From assembly GCA_022829145.1 (NCBI GenBank), contig CM040741.1:49243180-49307179 (forward strand): a stretch of 64,000 nt of DNA, read 5' to 3'. This document shows positions 12,480-23,759 of the stretch, in pieces. Both the position numbers and the translations under genes were made by a program. This DNA is from Albula goreensis (Eukaryota > Chordata > Actinopteri > Albuliformes > Albulidae). The notes under the pieces are model-generated. The model was given only the letters and a program-made list of their open reading frames with translations, searched no databases and had not been told where the DNA came from. Each line of letters starts with the position of its first letter. Positions within the stretch are counted from its first letter, which is position 1.

Positions 12480-14250
12480 ACGGTCTGAAAACGTAGATGT
12501 GGATTTTCGTTCCCTCGGGCTAAGTAAATTCACTTAGATGTTAGTAAGACACCTGCCAAACGGCAAAATACAACAAGGCAAGGCTTAAGTTTCAAATAAA
12601 CGGCGCATCATTTCAAAAAGTCATCTTGCATACAGACAGAAGCTTTAGCAGATATATTGATTACCGTCTGAGTCGCCACAGATTATTCGACCCCATAGCA
12701 TAACAATAGCGAGGCATACAGTAACATGTGGTCTTCCTGTAGCGCGCTTTGTGCTCAGCAACCCCCCACGGAACCGACCCCAGGAACAAAGGGTCTCATC
12801 TTAAAAGAAGCCTCTGCAGATGGATGAACAACAGGTCACTCTTTAAAGAAAGAGCAACTCTTGTTCTTGCTGATACAGAGGGACCTTTAATGGCTGGCCC
12901 TGACGGGCAAAATGCATACTGCGAACCAGCTCAATTATTTACGAATCAAACTAAAACAACGCTACATATGCATTCACAGACTGAAAATACATACTCTTAC
13001 ATACATATATTAAATAATATTTGAAAACGCACTGCATACAGTAAAATGACTATCTGTTGCATCCGTACATTTTTGGACGATACATAGTTCAAAACATTTT
13101 AACATTAAATTAATCATATTGCCTTTATTGTTGGCACATAGTCAATATGAAAAATATATTTAAAGTATTTTAAATTCACACTAACTTTGAAAGGTACACA
13201 ATACAGAGTACATAATTACTTAAACGCTACCTGTACGTCGACGCTTCTCCGTTGTAATCCAAGACCAGGAAGGATGCCCGTCCACCGAGAAAGGGTAATA
13301 TTTGGTTTTCTTTGTTATATTACTTTTTCCTTTGCGCGACCTATTTTGTCACTTTGTATCTGTGTTTAGCGTAGCCTATCACTTTGGTACCGTAATCGAG
13401 CCAACTTTAAAAATGGTATGTTACGCACAGAATACAAAAACATACACAGAAACAACCGTTTATAAAATGTAAAACTTAATTGCAAAACAAAGTTATTGTT
13501 GGCAATAATACACCTGAAGGCACAATTTATAAATATGATTTCCGTTATGGTCGTAACAGCTAGTGAAGTACGGTAACACACAACATATAGTGTAGGACGT
13601 TGCTGAAATTCTATAGAGTATATGTTACGCACAACTAAGTCAAAGTCCCTTCATGATCGTTGCTATCTTCAAGCCAACAAGGGTATTATCTTTCGCTCTT
13701 GCCGTTAGCCTTTGAAATATATTTAAATAACTAATACACAAAATTGAAATACCTAGCTAGATTCTCCTATCATATTAAATCGATGTTTGTGGGAAGAGTA
13801 GGACAAGTCCAGTCTCGCTTTCGGAAGAATTAAGCACACCACTTCGAGCACCGGCTTTTAGCGACTAATGAAATCAAGAGTTTTGAAGTGCTAAATTAAA
13901 CCGCAACTTCCAGAAGGGTAGCAACAGGTTTCATCAGAACGGTGAAAAAAGACCCATCGTAGAGTATGACATCCCGATAATTAAAGATCCTGCAGCAAAT
14001 TAGCAGGTTAAAAAGTTGTCGATCCTTTCAGTTGTGGTACCGTGCACAGCAGAAGTTCATTGTCTGTTCATCGTCCAAAGAAATGGCACAGCTGGAGAGT
14101 AAAATGTATTTACAAAATTATTCCTGGTTTTGTATTTCTGCCCTTTACTGTGTCTGCTTGAGAATCCTATTTCTCTTCGTCCCTCGGAGTTCACTGTTCC
14201 CTCCGTCCCTCCCTTCTCTGCCTCCCATTTGTCGATGAACCAACCGCTGA
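12480..14250 (-). promoter_or_regulatory. CpG-retaining block, probable promoter/first-exon region of the IGSF9-like gene
   Basis: CpG dinucleotides are scattered densely here (for example TAGCGCGCTTTG near 12739, GTACGTCGACGC near 13233, CTCGCTTTCGGAAG near 13814, CATCGTCC and CCTCGG near 14070-14185) while the flanks at 4-12 kb and 14.4-15.2 kb are almost CpG-free. In vertebrates such contrast marks germline-unmethylated promoters. No splice donor on the minus strand is strong enough to name the exon, so assignment to the IGSF9-like gene rests on strand order alone. Confidence 0.45.
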
Positions 14251-14252
14251 GC

Positions 14253-14254
<2 letters not shown>

Positions 14255-14314
<60 letters not shown>
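14255..14314. repeat. Compound CT/CA microsatellite
   Basis: About 20 CT units (14255-14294) running directly into about 10 CA units (14295-14314), at the right edge of the CpG-retaining block. Confidence 0.95.
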
Positions 14315-14315
<1 letters not shown>

Positions 14316-14319
14316 TTTT

Positions 14320-15230
14320 ATGAAAGCTTTGTCATGAATATTACAAATCTTCCCAAACTGTCTCAAAAGTTGCTACTTCATTTACTCCTATCTCTTGTAC
14401 AGTTGGCCATATTATTGAATGCCATATCTGAAAAATATTTGAAAGAAAATAAACATGTTTCGCTTGCAAAAATCACCATTTATAGTCATTAATTTCTAAT
14501 AACTAAGCTCTTTGGAAGCTCTATGCATCCTCACAGTTGCTGCCCATTTTTGACCATATCATAAAAGGTGATGCATGGATGCTCTATATGGTTTTGAATA
14601 ACACTTTTTAATATAACAAACCAGTTACATCCAAGGATTTTTACAATATGTAATTCAAGTTTTTCTGCTTGGCATTGACCTGGGTCATTTGGATTTTACA
14701 TGGTTTTTGTGAATACCAACTCTTTTAAATACATTTAGGTTACATTTTCAAATAACCAAAAGTAAACCATCATTTGTACTAAAACTCAAACCTGGATCCT
14801 ACAGCAATCAAATATTATTTTCAAACATCAACATTTTAATTATACTGATATTTCAATAACATTGACACAGTTAAGTATGATTACCATGATGGTTCAGGAT
14901 TATGTGTTAATTAAATTTGACAGTTACTTGCTGGGATCAATGTTGTAATATTTTTTAACTATTTGTAAATGGTGTCTACTTATTCAATTGATACAATTTA
15001 AATTATAGTTCCTTTCTGATTCATATTAATGAAATTAATAATGTATTTTAGCTTGTTTTAAATGACTCATTTTTCACAAACGCATTAAAAAAAATTATCG
15101 AAGATCTAGTTATCCAATATGAAACAAGAGTAACCTGTAATCTAGCTAATCTACAATTCTTAAATTTTACAACTGCATCCAATAGCTGCATCAATACTAA
15201 TATAAATAAAAGACATGAGCAGAGAAGACT
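14320..15230. other. AT-rich intergenic DNA, nothing recognised
   Basis: Lies between the IGSF9-like promoter region and the probable 3' end of tmem230. No exon, repeat family or conserved motif could be supported. Confidence 0.5.
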
Positions 15231-15245
15231 TTTTGAAACTTACTC

Positions 15246-16637
15246 TTTATTCTCTCCCAAACACTCTGATAAACTGCAACACGCCATTTCGTACAATGTA
15301 AACACTGCTCGATTTTAAGGCAACGCAAGCTAAGGCTTGCAGCAGAACACTATTGTTTTAATATATCATTGCACCAGGTATTCTATTTCATATTTCAAAA
15401 ACAGTTGCACAGCCTTTATATACCTACTGAAAACCTCTGCATTTTATTTGGATATCACAACCTAAAGTAGGTCGACCAAAAAATAACTGTTCATATAGAA
15501 GTCCATTCTAGTACTATAATATAATGTGTTCCCCAAAACAGGGAACATGCCACATGCACATACAAAATGTACCTTATGCAGGGTATACCTCTGCACACCT
15601 ATCCTGAAACTGTAGTAAATGACAAATAACACAGGCAAGTTGAGTGGAAAGAAACACTGAGGGAAATGTCTCAGACATCATCCCAGAAACTGTGGGTTCC
15701 ATTCTCTTCGTTTCACCACTTTCCTTTGATGAAGTAGACGTTGCAAGACAAAGAACAAAAACCAAGGTCTGTCCACTAAGACCCACTCAATCACATCATA
15801 AAACTGTGGTCAACAACTAATTATGCTGAATTTGAGAATATTTTTGGTATAGTATTAAGAGTCACACTGATTTTATTAGCTGTGCTTTGTGTGTCAGAGT
15901 TAACATTTCCTCTGGCTCTAATTTCCTCTTTACAAGTAAATGTGTTAGAAACAGCATGATAAATAATTTTAGAACTGTGTAATTCAAAATATGTAATAAT
16001 TATAATAGGAAACAAAGCACGCTGAACCCCTTACTGTGCACATTTCCTAATAAATTACCTACTATCAACAAAGCTGTACTCATGTTTTTTTTTTTTTTTA
16101 TCTGGTCATAAAGATGAAGAATATTATTTTATACATTACATTTTACTTTAAATTGCATATAACAGTTGCAGACCAGTTGGTGTGTCCAAAGCCTAAAATT
16201 GTATTAACACAATTCTTGAATTGAAACTCAGCCAAAACTAACACAGTGTTCATTCATTCACTAATAAAAAGCTTAAACCAAAGCAGCCAGACATCTTTAA
16301 ACAAATATAAATAAAACGATAAATAATGATTATACTTCACCGTACAACAACATATGTAGTGATGAAATCAATCTTAAACAAAATCAGTCTTTACACCACA
16401 CACAAACTATGATTTTTTTAAACAATTAAAGCATATAAAAAACACAATCTGTAATACATGCTGAAAAGTACATACAGCAGTCTCTACTGAAAGGAAAATT
16501 TTGCTTTGGCTGGAACACATCATACCTGCTGGTTGACAAACAAACAGAATACTTACACTGGACAAGGCCTATGATCTACACAAGTTCTACACAATGATAT
16601 ATAAATACTCCAGTAGGAAAAAAATTGTGTGTGTGTG

Positions 16638-16694
<57 letters not shown>

Positions 16695-16855
16695 AAACTG
16701 TTGTTTAATCTCTTGATGCAGCATTCTTCAGGTATAACTGAAGGGAACAAACATGGGTATGGTTTTTTCATGCAACTGGTAAACTGGGAGGATAACACAA
16801 AGAGCCATCCCGCCATGACAAACTGAAAGGATGAACAAGCTGCCCTGTAACTGGT
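15246..16855 (-). other. tmem230: Probable tmem230 3'UTR
   Basis: Sequence after the TGA. Candidate AATAAA signals read on the minus strand include the one at 15246-15251; others closer to the stop exist, so the end is uncertain. It holds a GT/TA microsatellite at 16626-16690 and no other coding exon. Confidence 0.35.
16626..16690. repeat. Compound GT/TA microsatellite
   Basis: About 8 GT units followed by about 24 TA units, inside the probable tmem230 3'UTR roughly 170 bp past the stop. Confidence 0.95.
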
Positions 16856-16996
16856 TCAGTCGTCAAAGTCAGGGATGTCCTCATAGGAGTAACCACGGTA
16901 GCCCCTAGATGCGTAGTAGGCGATCCGCAGGTGGTAGAACCCAGGGAGGAAAACCAGGATCCCAATGATGAGCACAGGAATTGTGCGGTCTGGGTG
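16856..16996 (-). CDS. tmem230: tmem230 coding exon 3 (TM2, C-terminus)
   Basis: Acceptor GACAG (AG at 16997-16998), starts [12 protein letters not shown] and ends DIPDFDD with a TGA stop (TCA at 16856-16858 on the plus strand). Contains TM2 and the conserved [14 protein letters not shown] tail. Confidence 0.96.
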   Translation of the reverse strand, partial: HPDRTIPVLIIGILVFLPGFYHLRIAYYASRGYRGYSYEDIPDFDD

Positions 16997-19846
16997 CTGT
17001 CAGAAACACACAAACATACAGTGTGACCTTTCATACAACACCAGGGAAAGGGGAGATCATGTTCAAGTATCTACATGCTGCTTTAAGTCAGGATCTGGGA
17101 CAGCAGGGGATGAAACAGAGAGGACCCCGGGAAGCTCATTCACTACAAGTGCTGTCATTCTAGTCCTTCCCACAGCCTCCACAGATGAAGCCTGAAACAC
17201 AGCCTCAATCACCTAATTTCACCTGGGCAAACCGCTGACACACAACAGCCCCCTGGATTTGCTCTCTGAAGAACAGAAGAGAAAGTATGCAGAGGCAGAT
17301 ATGAGACTTGCACAACAGTGGTGAGCTAATAAGGTGTTACTCTGTATTTGACACAGACTTGCATATTGGCAGTGATAAGAATACAATTGAAATAATGGAG
17401 GCCTCAGTAGTAAAACAGTGACACAGAGGCACAAAACATACAAATAGATGGCAGGCAACCTGTATGTGGAGAAATAAGAATAAACTTTTTTATTGCAATG
17501 CAGCTGATGGCATAAATAGTGCATGCAACCAACAAACTATAAAAGTCAATAACTACATGCATTGATATTGATGCCCCAACAGTTATTTATAGGTTTGACA
17601 TAGAAAAGCTTCTAGTTTTAGTTATTGCAGAGAAGCCTTGCAGAAAAACAGATCTTATTTGACATATGGGGAAAATACCCTTCACTTAAGATTGCTGTAT
17701 CTGCTGTGTGCATCACTAACTGCAGTGTTCCTTTGTGGGCACAAGGGAGTGCTGTTGTTTTTGGTGATCACTTACCTGGACCTGAATATACCCTGCCAAG
17801 AGAAGGGCTCCAATAATGATCAGCAGGGAACCAACCAGGAAGAGGAATGCAGCTAGAGCTATGGCCTTATATGGAACTTTGGGTGGGGTCCTCTTGAACT
17901 GAGACAGAGGAGGCACAAATCAATCAAACGCTTCAGTAATTTTCCCCTCTACAGTTTTACATTCAAAAGACATTTTATAAAGCCATCCACCTACAGCACA
18001 TTATACATTGTTTGGATAGCTCAGCCTAATGCACACCAGGTTGATAAACCAAAACCTATGAAAGTTAATCAGGTTGAGCTGGCAAGACCATAAAATGCAG
18101 ATAATGGTGGGGCTTCTGTGTGGCTCAGCCTCTAAGACACTGGGTTCCACTGTGGGACTGCATCTCCAGATCTGGATTCAATCCTGACCAATGAGGACTG
18201 TGGCCTCCAGTCCCCCATTCCCAAGGGATGAAACTGGACACTCCAAATCTACAAAATTCTCCTAGGAATGTGTGCATTTATTTCACTTGTTCTGAATTGA
18301 ATGGTTTCACACGTTTATGTCATTTAGCTGATATAACAATGCATGTATGGGATTAAGTGATAAATCTTTCCACTAACCAAACACACAAAATGTATTTTAC
18401 TGGAATTAATGTTATTGTAAAACATACAAACTTTTCTATCTCATTTCAGTTTTCCATCTCTTATTGTTCTTTATGCTAGGAAACTTCACTCTGCTCTGCT
18501 TCAATATTAGATTGGATCAATTTAAGACAAATCTATTACAACATAGGAGTTAGTAGTATGGTTGAAATGTCATGATATTTTTGGCATTTCAAGTGAAAAG
18601 AGCATGCATTTTGACATATTACAAACTGACCTACTGTGCTGATTTCAGACCCTGTAAGAATTGAGAGCACAGGGAACTGAGGAACTTAAATGCCAGAAAA
18701 CATGAACACATTTTTACTTTCTGTAGAAGCCAGAATCCAATCCAAGCACAGAGTAAACATAACATCAAACAGAGACCTCAAACAAGACAACAACACCAAT
18801 ATGATAAGGTCAAATCACAACTCAGAGAGATGTTCACTGAAATGTTAGATCATTGAAATGTCATGAAAGTGTGTAGAATGGTAATGCACCTTCAAATGTT
18901 ACTCATTATGAACTTCAAACAGTTACAAATGTATATGTTAAACATCACATTTAAAATAATCTGATTTCCATTTATGGAGACATGCTTGCAGTATAAACTC
19001 TCAATATTCATTTCAAATAAACTCAATTTCAGTTTATTATCTCCATTAGGGAAGTCATTGGGTGTGCATATCATGAACAAACAATAAAGACATGATGCAT
19101 AGCCAATGCGATTCAACACTTCATTATAAAATAGGCTTTGTGTTAATGATTTGAATAGGCAGGTTAGATGTATTAGGTGTATTAAATGCATTTTTGACTT
19201 AAAATTTTTTCCACTTACGATGGGTTTATCAGAACATCTATTTGACAAATACATACACACACATCACACACATATGTGTGTGTGTATTTGTCAACTACAC
19301 AATAATATTTTATCAACAGTGGCAAATCATGTGTGTACTATTACCCATCCCTATCACGCAGGGTGTTATATCCTTTTTCAGTCTAGTCTCACCCAAAAAA
19401 ATAAAAAGTAATCTTGGCTGAATATGTATTAAAAATGTGACAACCAGCCAAGAAAAAAAAAAAAAATCAAAATGAGGCTTTAGGTCCACACAGCAGTATA
19501 GCTGTATAGCTCCAATAAGTTTTTTTTTTTCTCATTAAAATGATAATACTCTGAGATCATTCACAGATTTATGAAAATTGGCTACAGTGTTAAAAATGAC
19601 CACAGAATCATTATAAGAACAAATTAAACACACTTCCACCGTTGCTTCATTGTATTGCAAAACTTATTTTTGCCATTGTCAACATCAACATTAAATTATT
19701 TTTTGGCAACAATCGACAAAAAGTCATCTTCTTATACTAGTCTCTACCTGAAGGTCGATGTAACCATCTTCGTTATCTGCCACCCTTGAATATTTCACTT
19801 TACTGCTCGACGCTCCGGTGGCCCCACTGCTCCGGGCAGGCATCAT
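16856..19846 (-). CDS. tmem230: TMEM230, complete coding sequence in three exons
   Basis: Minus-strand exons 19846-19748, 17898-17776 and 16996-16856 join in phase 0 to a 120-residue protein, exactly the length of human TMEM230. Residues 1-33 are the cytosolic N-terminus with SSKVKYSR and EDGYIDLQ, then [16 protein letters not shown] leads into TM1 (about 45-67), a short polar loop (IQVQHPDRT), TM2 (about 80-100) with [20 protein letters not shown], and the hallmark tail [14 protein letters not shown]. Identity to the human protein is visible over nearly every motif; differences are mostly in the first 25 residues and the loop. TMEM230 is a two-pass protein of endosomes, lysosomes and secretory/synaptic vesicles, involved in Rab-linked trafficking. 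The second of two adjacent ATGs (19843-19841) is an equally possible start. No breaks seen. Confidence 0.96.
17776..17898 (-). CDS. tmem230: tmem230 coding exon 2 (TM1)
   Basis: 123 bp, phase 0 on both sides, acceptor CTCAG (17899-17900) and donor GTAAGT (17770-17775). Encodes [16 protein letters not shown] and the first membrane segment through GYIQVQ. Confidence 0.95.
17899..19747 (-). other. tmem230: tmem230 intron 1 (coding part)
   Basis: AT-rich intron holding a tRNA-derived SINE at 18107-18305 and a small imperfect palindrome of CACACACATATGTGTGTGTG at 19260-19279. No exon seen. The other coding intron, 16997-17775, contains nothing recognisable. Confidence 0.7.
18107..18305 (+). mobile_element. 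tRNA-derived SINE
   Basis: The head shows Pol III internal promoter boxes at tRNA spacing: A-box-like TGGCTCAGCC at 18121-18130 and B-box-like GGATTCAATCC at 18174-18184, followed by an unrelated body and a CTGAATTGAATGG-type tail near 18290. The tRNA species and SINE family were not identified. Confidence 0.6.
19748..19846 (-). CDS. tmem230: tmem230 coding exon 1
   Basis: ATGATG start, 33 codons, ending ...DGYIDLQ at a GTAGAG donor (plus strand 19742-19747). Possible acceptor TGACGTAG at 19860-19861 would make 19847-19859 the 5'UTR part of this exon. Confidence 0.93.
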
Positions 19847-19860
19847 CACCACACGAAGCC

Positions 19861-19884
19861 TACGTCACATAGGAAAGAGCCAAT
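19861..19884 (-). promoter_or_regulatory. CCAAT box and CRE-like site close to the tmem230 start
   Basis: CCAAT at 19880-19884 (ATTGG on the gene strand) and a TGACGTA half-CRE at 19861-19867 lie 15-38 bp before the ATG. They could be an alternative proximal promoter, or the CRE-like site may only be part of a splice acceptor. Confidence 0.3.
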
Positions 19885-20952
19885 CAGATACTTCAATCCC
19901 ATGCACTTATTTCATTTATGTGTATTGCATGACAAGCGGAACAGTGTTTGTTTATTCATTTGTCATTACTTTTTGTTATTATTTTGAAGTGTTGAAACAG
20001 CTCTATAATTCTATGAAAGCTATCAACTGCAGCCCATAGACCTGTTTCAATCATGTAATGTTATGTCATTTCTCATGGTAATAATGCAGCCAGCCCTTGG
20101 GCAGCCATCGTCACAGAACAAGTGGATATCACGCCCCCTTTTCGGTCTTCGTCTGCGTCATTCGAATATTATTGTCACAAATGACTTTTATATCCGTTAT
20201 ATAAATGGATTATTAATATCATTCATACGCTAATTATGCGTGGGTAGTAATACATATGTATATATCATGTAGCCTACTCAACGATACTGCTGTTTTGTTT
20301 GTCATAGCAAGATTAACTATTGGTGAACAATGTGATTATTATCTTTTGCCAATTGTTGCGGGTATCACTTGTAATTTCAATACCAACATTACCTAAGGTA
20401 ATATCGGGTATATAATTTCGTGTACCTTGCCGTGGTTGTGAGCTGTTTGCAGCTAGTAAACTTTATTGCACTTTTTAAATGCTAATGCTACTGCAATTGT
20501 TTATGATACTGCTTATTGCCTGGATTTCACTGCTGAAGCAAACAAATGCTGCAGGTTAAAGCAATTGACTTAAGCACGCATTTATATAATCACATCTAGG
20601 TTTGCGAACATATTATACGTAATCGTTGTAATTGCAGTGTTAGCTGGTGAAAGTACAATTCCAAAAGATGCATGTGCGTTCGACAGATGGCTGGAGATAA
20701 TCGCCAGCCACTGTAACGTTAGCAAAATGCATTCTAAAAATGTGACATTAGTCTCTGAATAGTCAACTTTAAAGCCAGTTTGCCAATACTCAAACAGTCA
20801 CAGCTTTTTCTATTGTAACTTAAACGTGTATGCGGGAACTATGATGGCAAGCTAACGTTAGCTTACAATTTTTACTCGTGTGTCGTGCGAATTCACGTCC
20901 GAAGTGAAGACATTTCCAACATTCAACAAGCTCCACAAGCTAGGAACCTTAC

Positions 20953-21150
20953 CTGTCGCTAGCTAGCTAACGTGATAACTCTCAAACTGTTCTGTCGACC
21001 AAAAACGGTTCCCAGGCCAAACGAAATGGTCTTTATGGCCAGAATAAGATCAGTAGCATTAAAACATGAATATTTTCAGAGTGCCACGCTTAAGAGTTCT
21101 TGGTCGCTGGAAAAGTTCGCCTGTCATGTTGTCAACAATGAGTGACGTCA
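20953..21150 (-). other. tmem230: Probable non-coding first exon of tmem230
   Basis: On the minus strand this segment ends in GCTAGCGACAG followed by GTAAGG (plus 20947-20952), a near-perfect donor. It lies 1.1 kb upstream of the coding start, just downstream of promoter-like motifs, in CpG-retaining DNA. It would splice to the possible acceptor at 19860-19861. The right edge (start site) is a guess. Mammalian TMEM230 also has non-coding 5' exons. Confidence 0.45.
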
Positions 21151-21222
21151 CCAGTCGTAATGCCCACAATTACTCGTACACGGAAGTAAGCTTTGAAGGA
21201 AGCCTTGCAGCAGCCATATTGG
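21143..21222 (-). promoter_or_regulatory. tmem230 promoter-like cluster: CRE, ETS, YY1
   Basis: A palindromic CRE TGACGTCA at 21143-21150, an ETS core CGGAAGT at 21181-21187 and a YY1-like GCCATATT at 21213-21220 sit within 80 bp, a combination typical of housekeeping promoters. A plus-strand donor-like GTAAGA follows at 21222, so the promoter could be bidirectional. Confidence 0.5.
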
Positions 21223-23581
21223 TAAGAGCAATATTAAATTACTTCAAAGTAGTAGCCTAATCGGCCTCCTGGCGCGCCAACTTGTGAGAACTAATTTCTC
21301 CTTCTGCCAGTAATATTAGGTTGGGCGGATACAGACCTGAAATGGTTATACTGATTCCTTCTTGAGACTGGTCGGTGTTTGAAATGAATGCAAACGATAT
21401 CCCTGCGCAAGATCTTGTTTGGAAATTGAAACAATATTAACTGAAGGTTATGTATACATTGCATGTGTCACTGCCCAAGCAAATAATACATAAAAAATGT
21501 AACTCTGGGAAGCATGTATGAATGTGACTGGGTGGGGGAGTTAAGCAGAAAATGACGAGGGTTGGCTGTCCCAGGATAAAGCCTTTGGGGATTTATATTA
21601 TGTAACATTCCAGTATGTTGAGATAGATCCATGACTACAAATGTTTCCTTTGTGTAAATGCCCACATTTAAACTTTTTTATTTTCAACTTTGTACTACAC
21701 AGTCCCAATTTAACTGACATAAATATCAGATAGATACAGGATACAGTAAAGTGGAAATGGTCAAGGGAGCTGAAAAAAGAGAGAGAGTACATAAAGCTAG
21801 TGGATGAAGGATATTAGGAAGGCAGCTTTGTTGGTTCAGAACTTTTTCATTTTAAGGAACATTTAACTGTTTATGCACATACTGTTTGAGCATTAGACTG
21901 CAAGGTTGGGGATTTACTTTTACTAAAACAGCTTTTGTGTTTGGAGTAAAACACTCAAAAGTGTTGCACTCTGATTAATTTAATTTTTGGTCTGGCAAAA
22001 CTAGGCTAAACTGACAGATCCACAAAGCAGAAATGAAGGATCAATGGTCTTAGGGCTAAACTGCATCGCTCAAGAGTTCTGATAAGGAATCAGCTAAAGC
22101 TGGAGTTTGTCTTCAGTTAAAAAAAGAAAGCAAAAAAGAGAATGTTAATCTGAGGAAATTGAGCAGCAAATTGCAAATTCATGACTGCTCTGTTAAATGA
22201 ATGGGGGACAACTTGTAATATGTTGAGCAACTAATGAGTATTTATTCAATTATTCATTTATTTTATGTGGTGACATTTGACTTTGTATAATATAATTGTA
22301 TATAGTTTGACTTTACATCATGTCCTTATTGCAATGCTAGGTTAATAAAGGGGTTTTAAGTCTAAAACTTTTCTTCCTCCATCCATTTCTATTTGAAGTT
22401 AAAATTTTGTTGGAATGTCAACATGGCTCACTTGTGTTTACATTATTACAATGGTTATGTGCAAAGTTTGAGGAGGTTTTTTGTGTGTTAGTGTTGCACT
22501 GTTTGTTCTATGTAAATGGTATAGCTGCAGGAAGGCAAAATGTGAATTCTGGAATTTCCTGTTTAGTTTAACTAAGCTGTTGTCATTTAGTGGACAAGGC
22601 TGAATAAGGGCTGGGTAGTGAGTGACAAGTGACCCAGCGTTAATGTTTAGTGGGGCGATCTTTGGGCTAGGTATAGCTATTGTAGTATGGCCGGCAGTTT
22701 CTAGGAGTTCCAAAGTGTGCTGCATCCACTGTGGACGATGGAGATGTGATGCTGGTTTTAGACAGGGTTGTCATGGCTCTTTAGTAGCAGGATTTTTATT
22801 TGTGCTGTGGTGTACTTTCAACTGCGCTATGTAGACCTTATTTTTTTACCCAGATCAGGATCTTCAAAATATCATGATTTTCATTTTAATTTTTTGTCAG
22901 TGTTAAGTCATCAACTTGGAGAAAAAAAGAAAGGTGACCAGGTGGTGAATCTTACCTTGTGTCTTACCATTGAGAGTAGGCCACAGTCATCACAGAACTG
23001 CAGCAGATGTCTGTCATTTTATTTATGGGGCACGGAGGTGATTCTGGAGGCTGTTGGGGCCCTAGGTAGACACTTCAATGCAGTCCTTCTGACTGTTGTC
23101 CATTTTTATAATGTTACTAAATTAAGTTGTTGCTGATATATAATCATTTCTATGTTTTTAATCCCCCTTGGAAATTTTACATCAAAAACTTAAGTTTAAA
23201 CTTAAAGCTCCTCCAAAACTTAAACTTAAATCAAGCCCTGGATTTTCTGCATGCCAATAGAAAATGATTTCATCATTTAAATGCAATAAAAATAGACTTG
23301 TGGAACTTCTTTGCTTTAAATAAGACAAACACTGGCAAACACAGAACATGTTTAAATAAATTGTTCATGAGATGCTAATGGTATGAAGTACTTTCTATTC
23401 TAAAAGCATATTAATACTATGCACAGATGTTTAACAATAAAGAAAGCTACAGCATAAATAATAAAGTAATTTGTTATGTATATGTTGTATATAGATTTGA
23501 ATTCCTCCAAATGTAATGATATGCAGCTCATCAGTGTTGTGCAGATAATATTGAGGAAGTTCTTAATCACAACCAGGTCCT

Positions 23582-23759
23582 TTATGCTCCTTTACCCCCT
23601 GACTGCAGGTGTGTAGCTGGGTAGCTCTGTTGAGCTGGGCCAGTAGAGGGCTGTGTGAAGTCAGGTCTGTCCAGGCTGCTGCTTTTGCCAGGGTCTTGAG
23701 TGGGGCCAGTGGGCTGCAGACAGTCATGGAAGGCTGGGTTGGTGTTGCTCCTGTTGTGG
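23582..23759 (-). CDS. Unrecognised possible terminal coding exon
   Basis: On the minus strand a good acceptor (TTTCCACAACAG) opens 59 codons rich in Pro, Ser, Gln and Thr that end in TAA (plus 23582-23584). The peptide starts SNTNPAFHDCLQPTG and ends ATHLQSGGKGA. GC content is much higher than the flanking AT-rich DNA. I do not recognise the protein and found no partner exon, so it may be chance, a pseudo-exon, or the last exon of a gene whose other exons are short or distant. The residues look like a disordered C-terminal tail. Confidence 0.22.
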
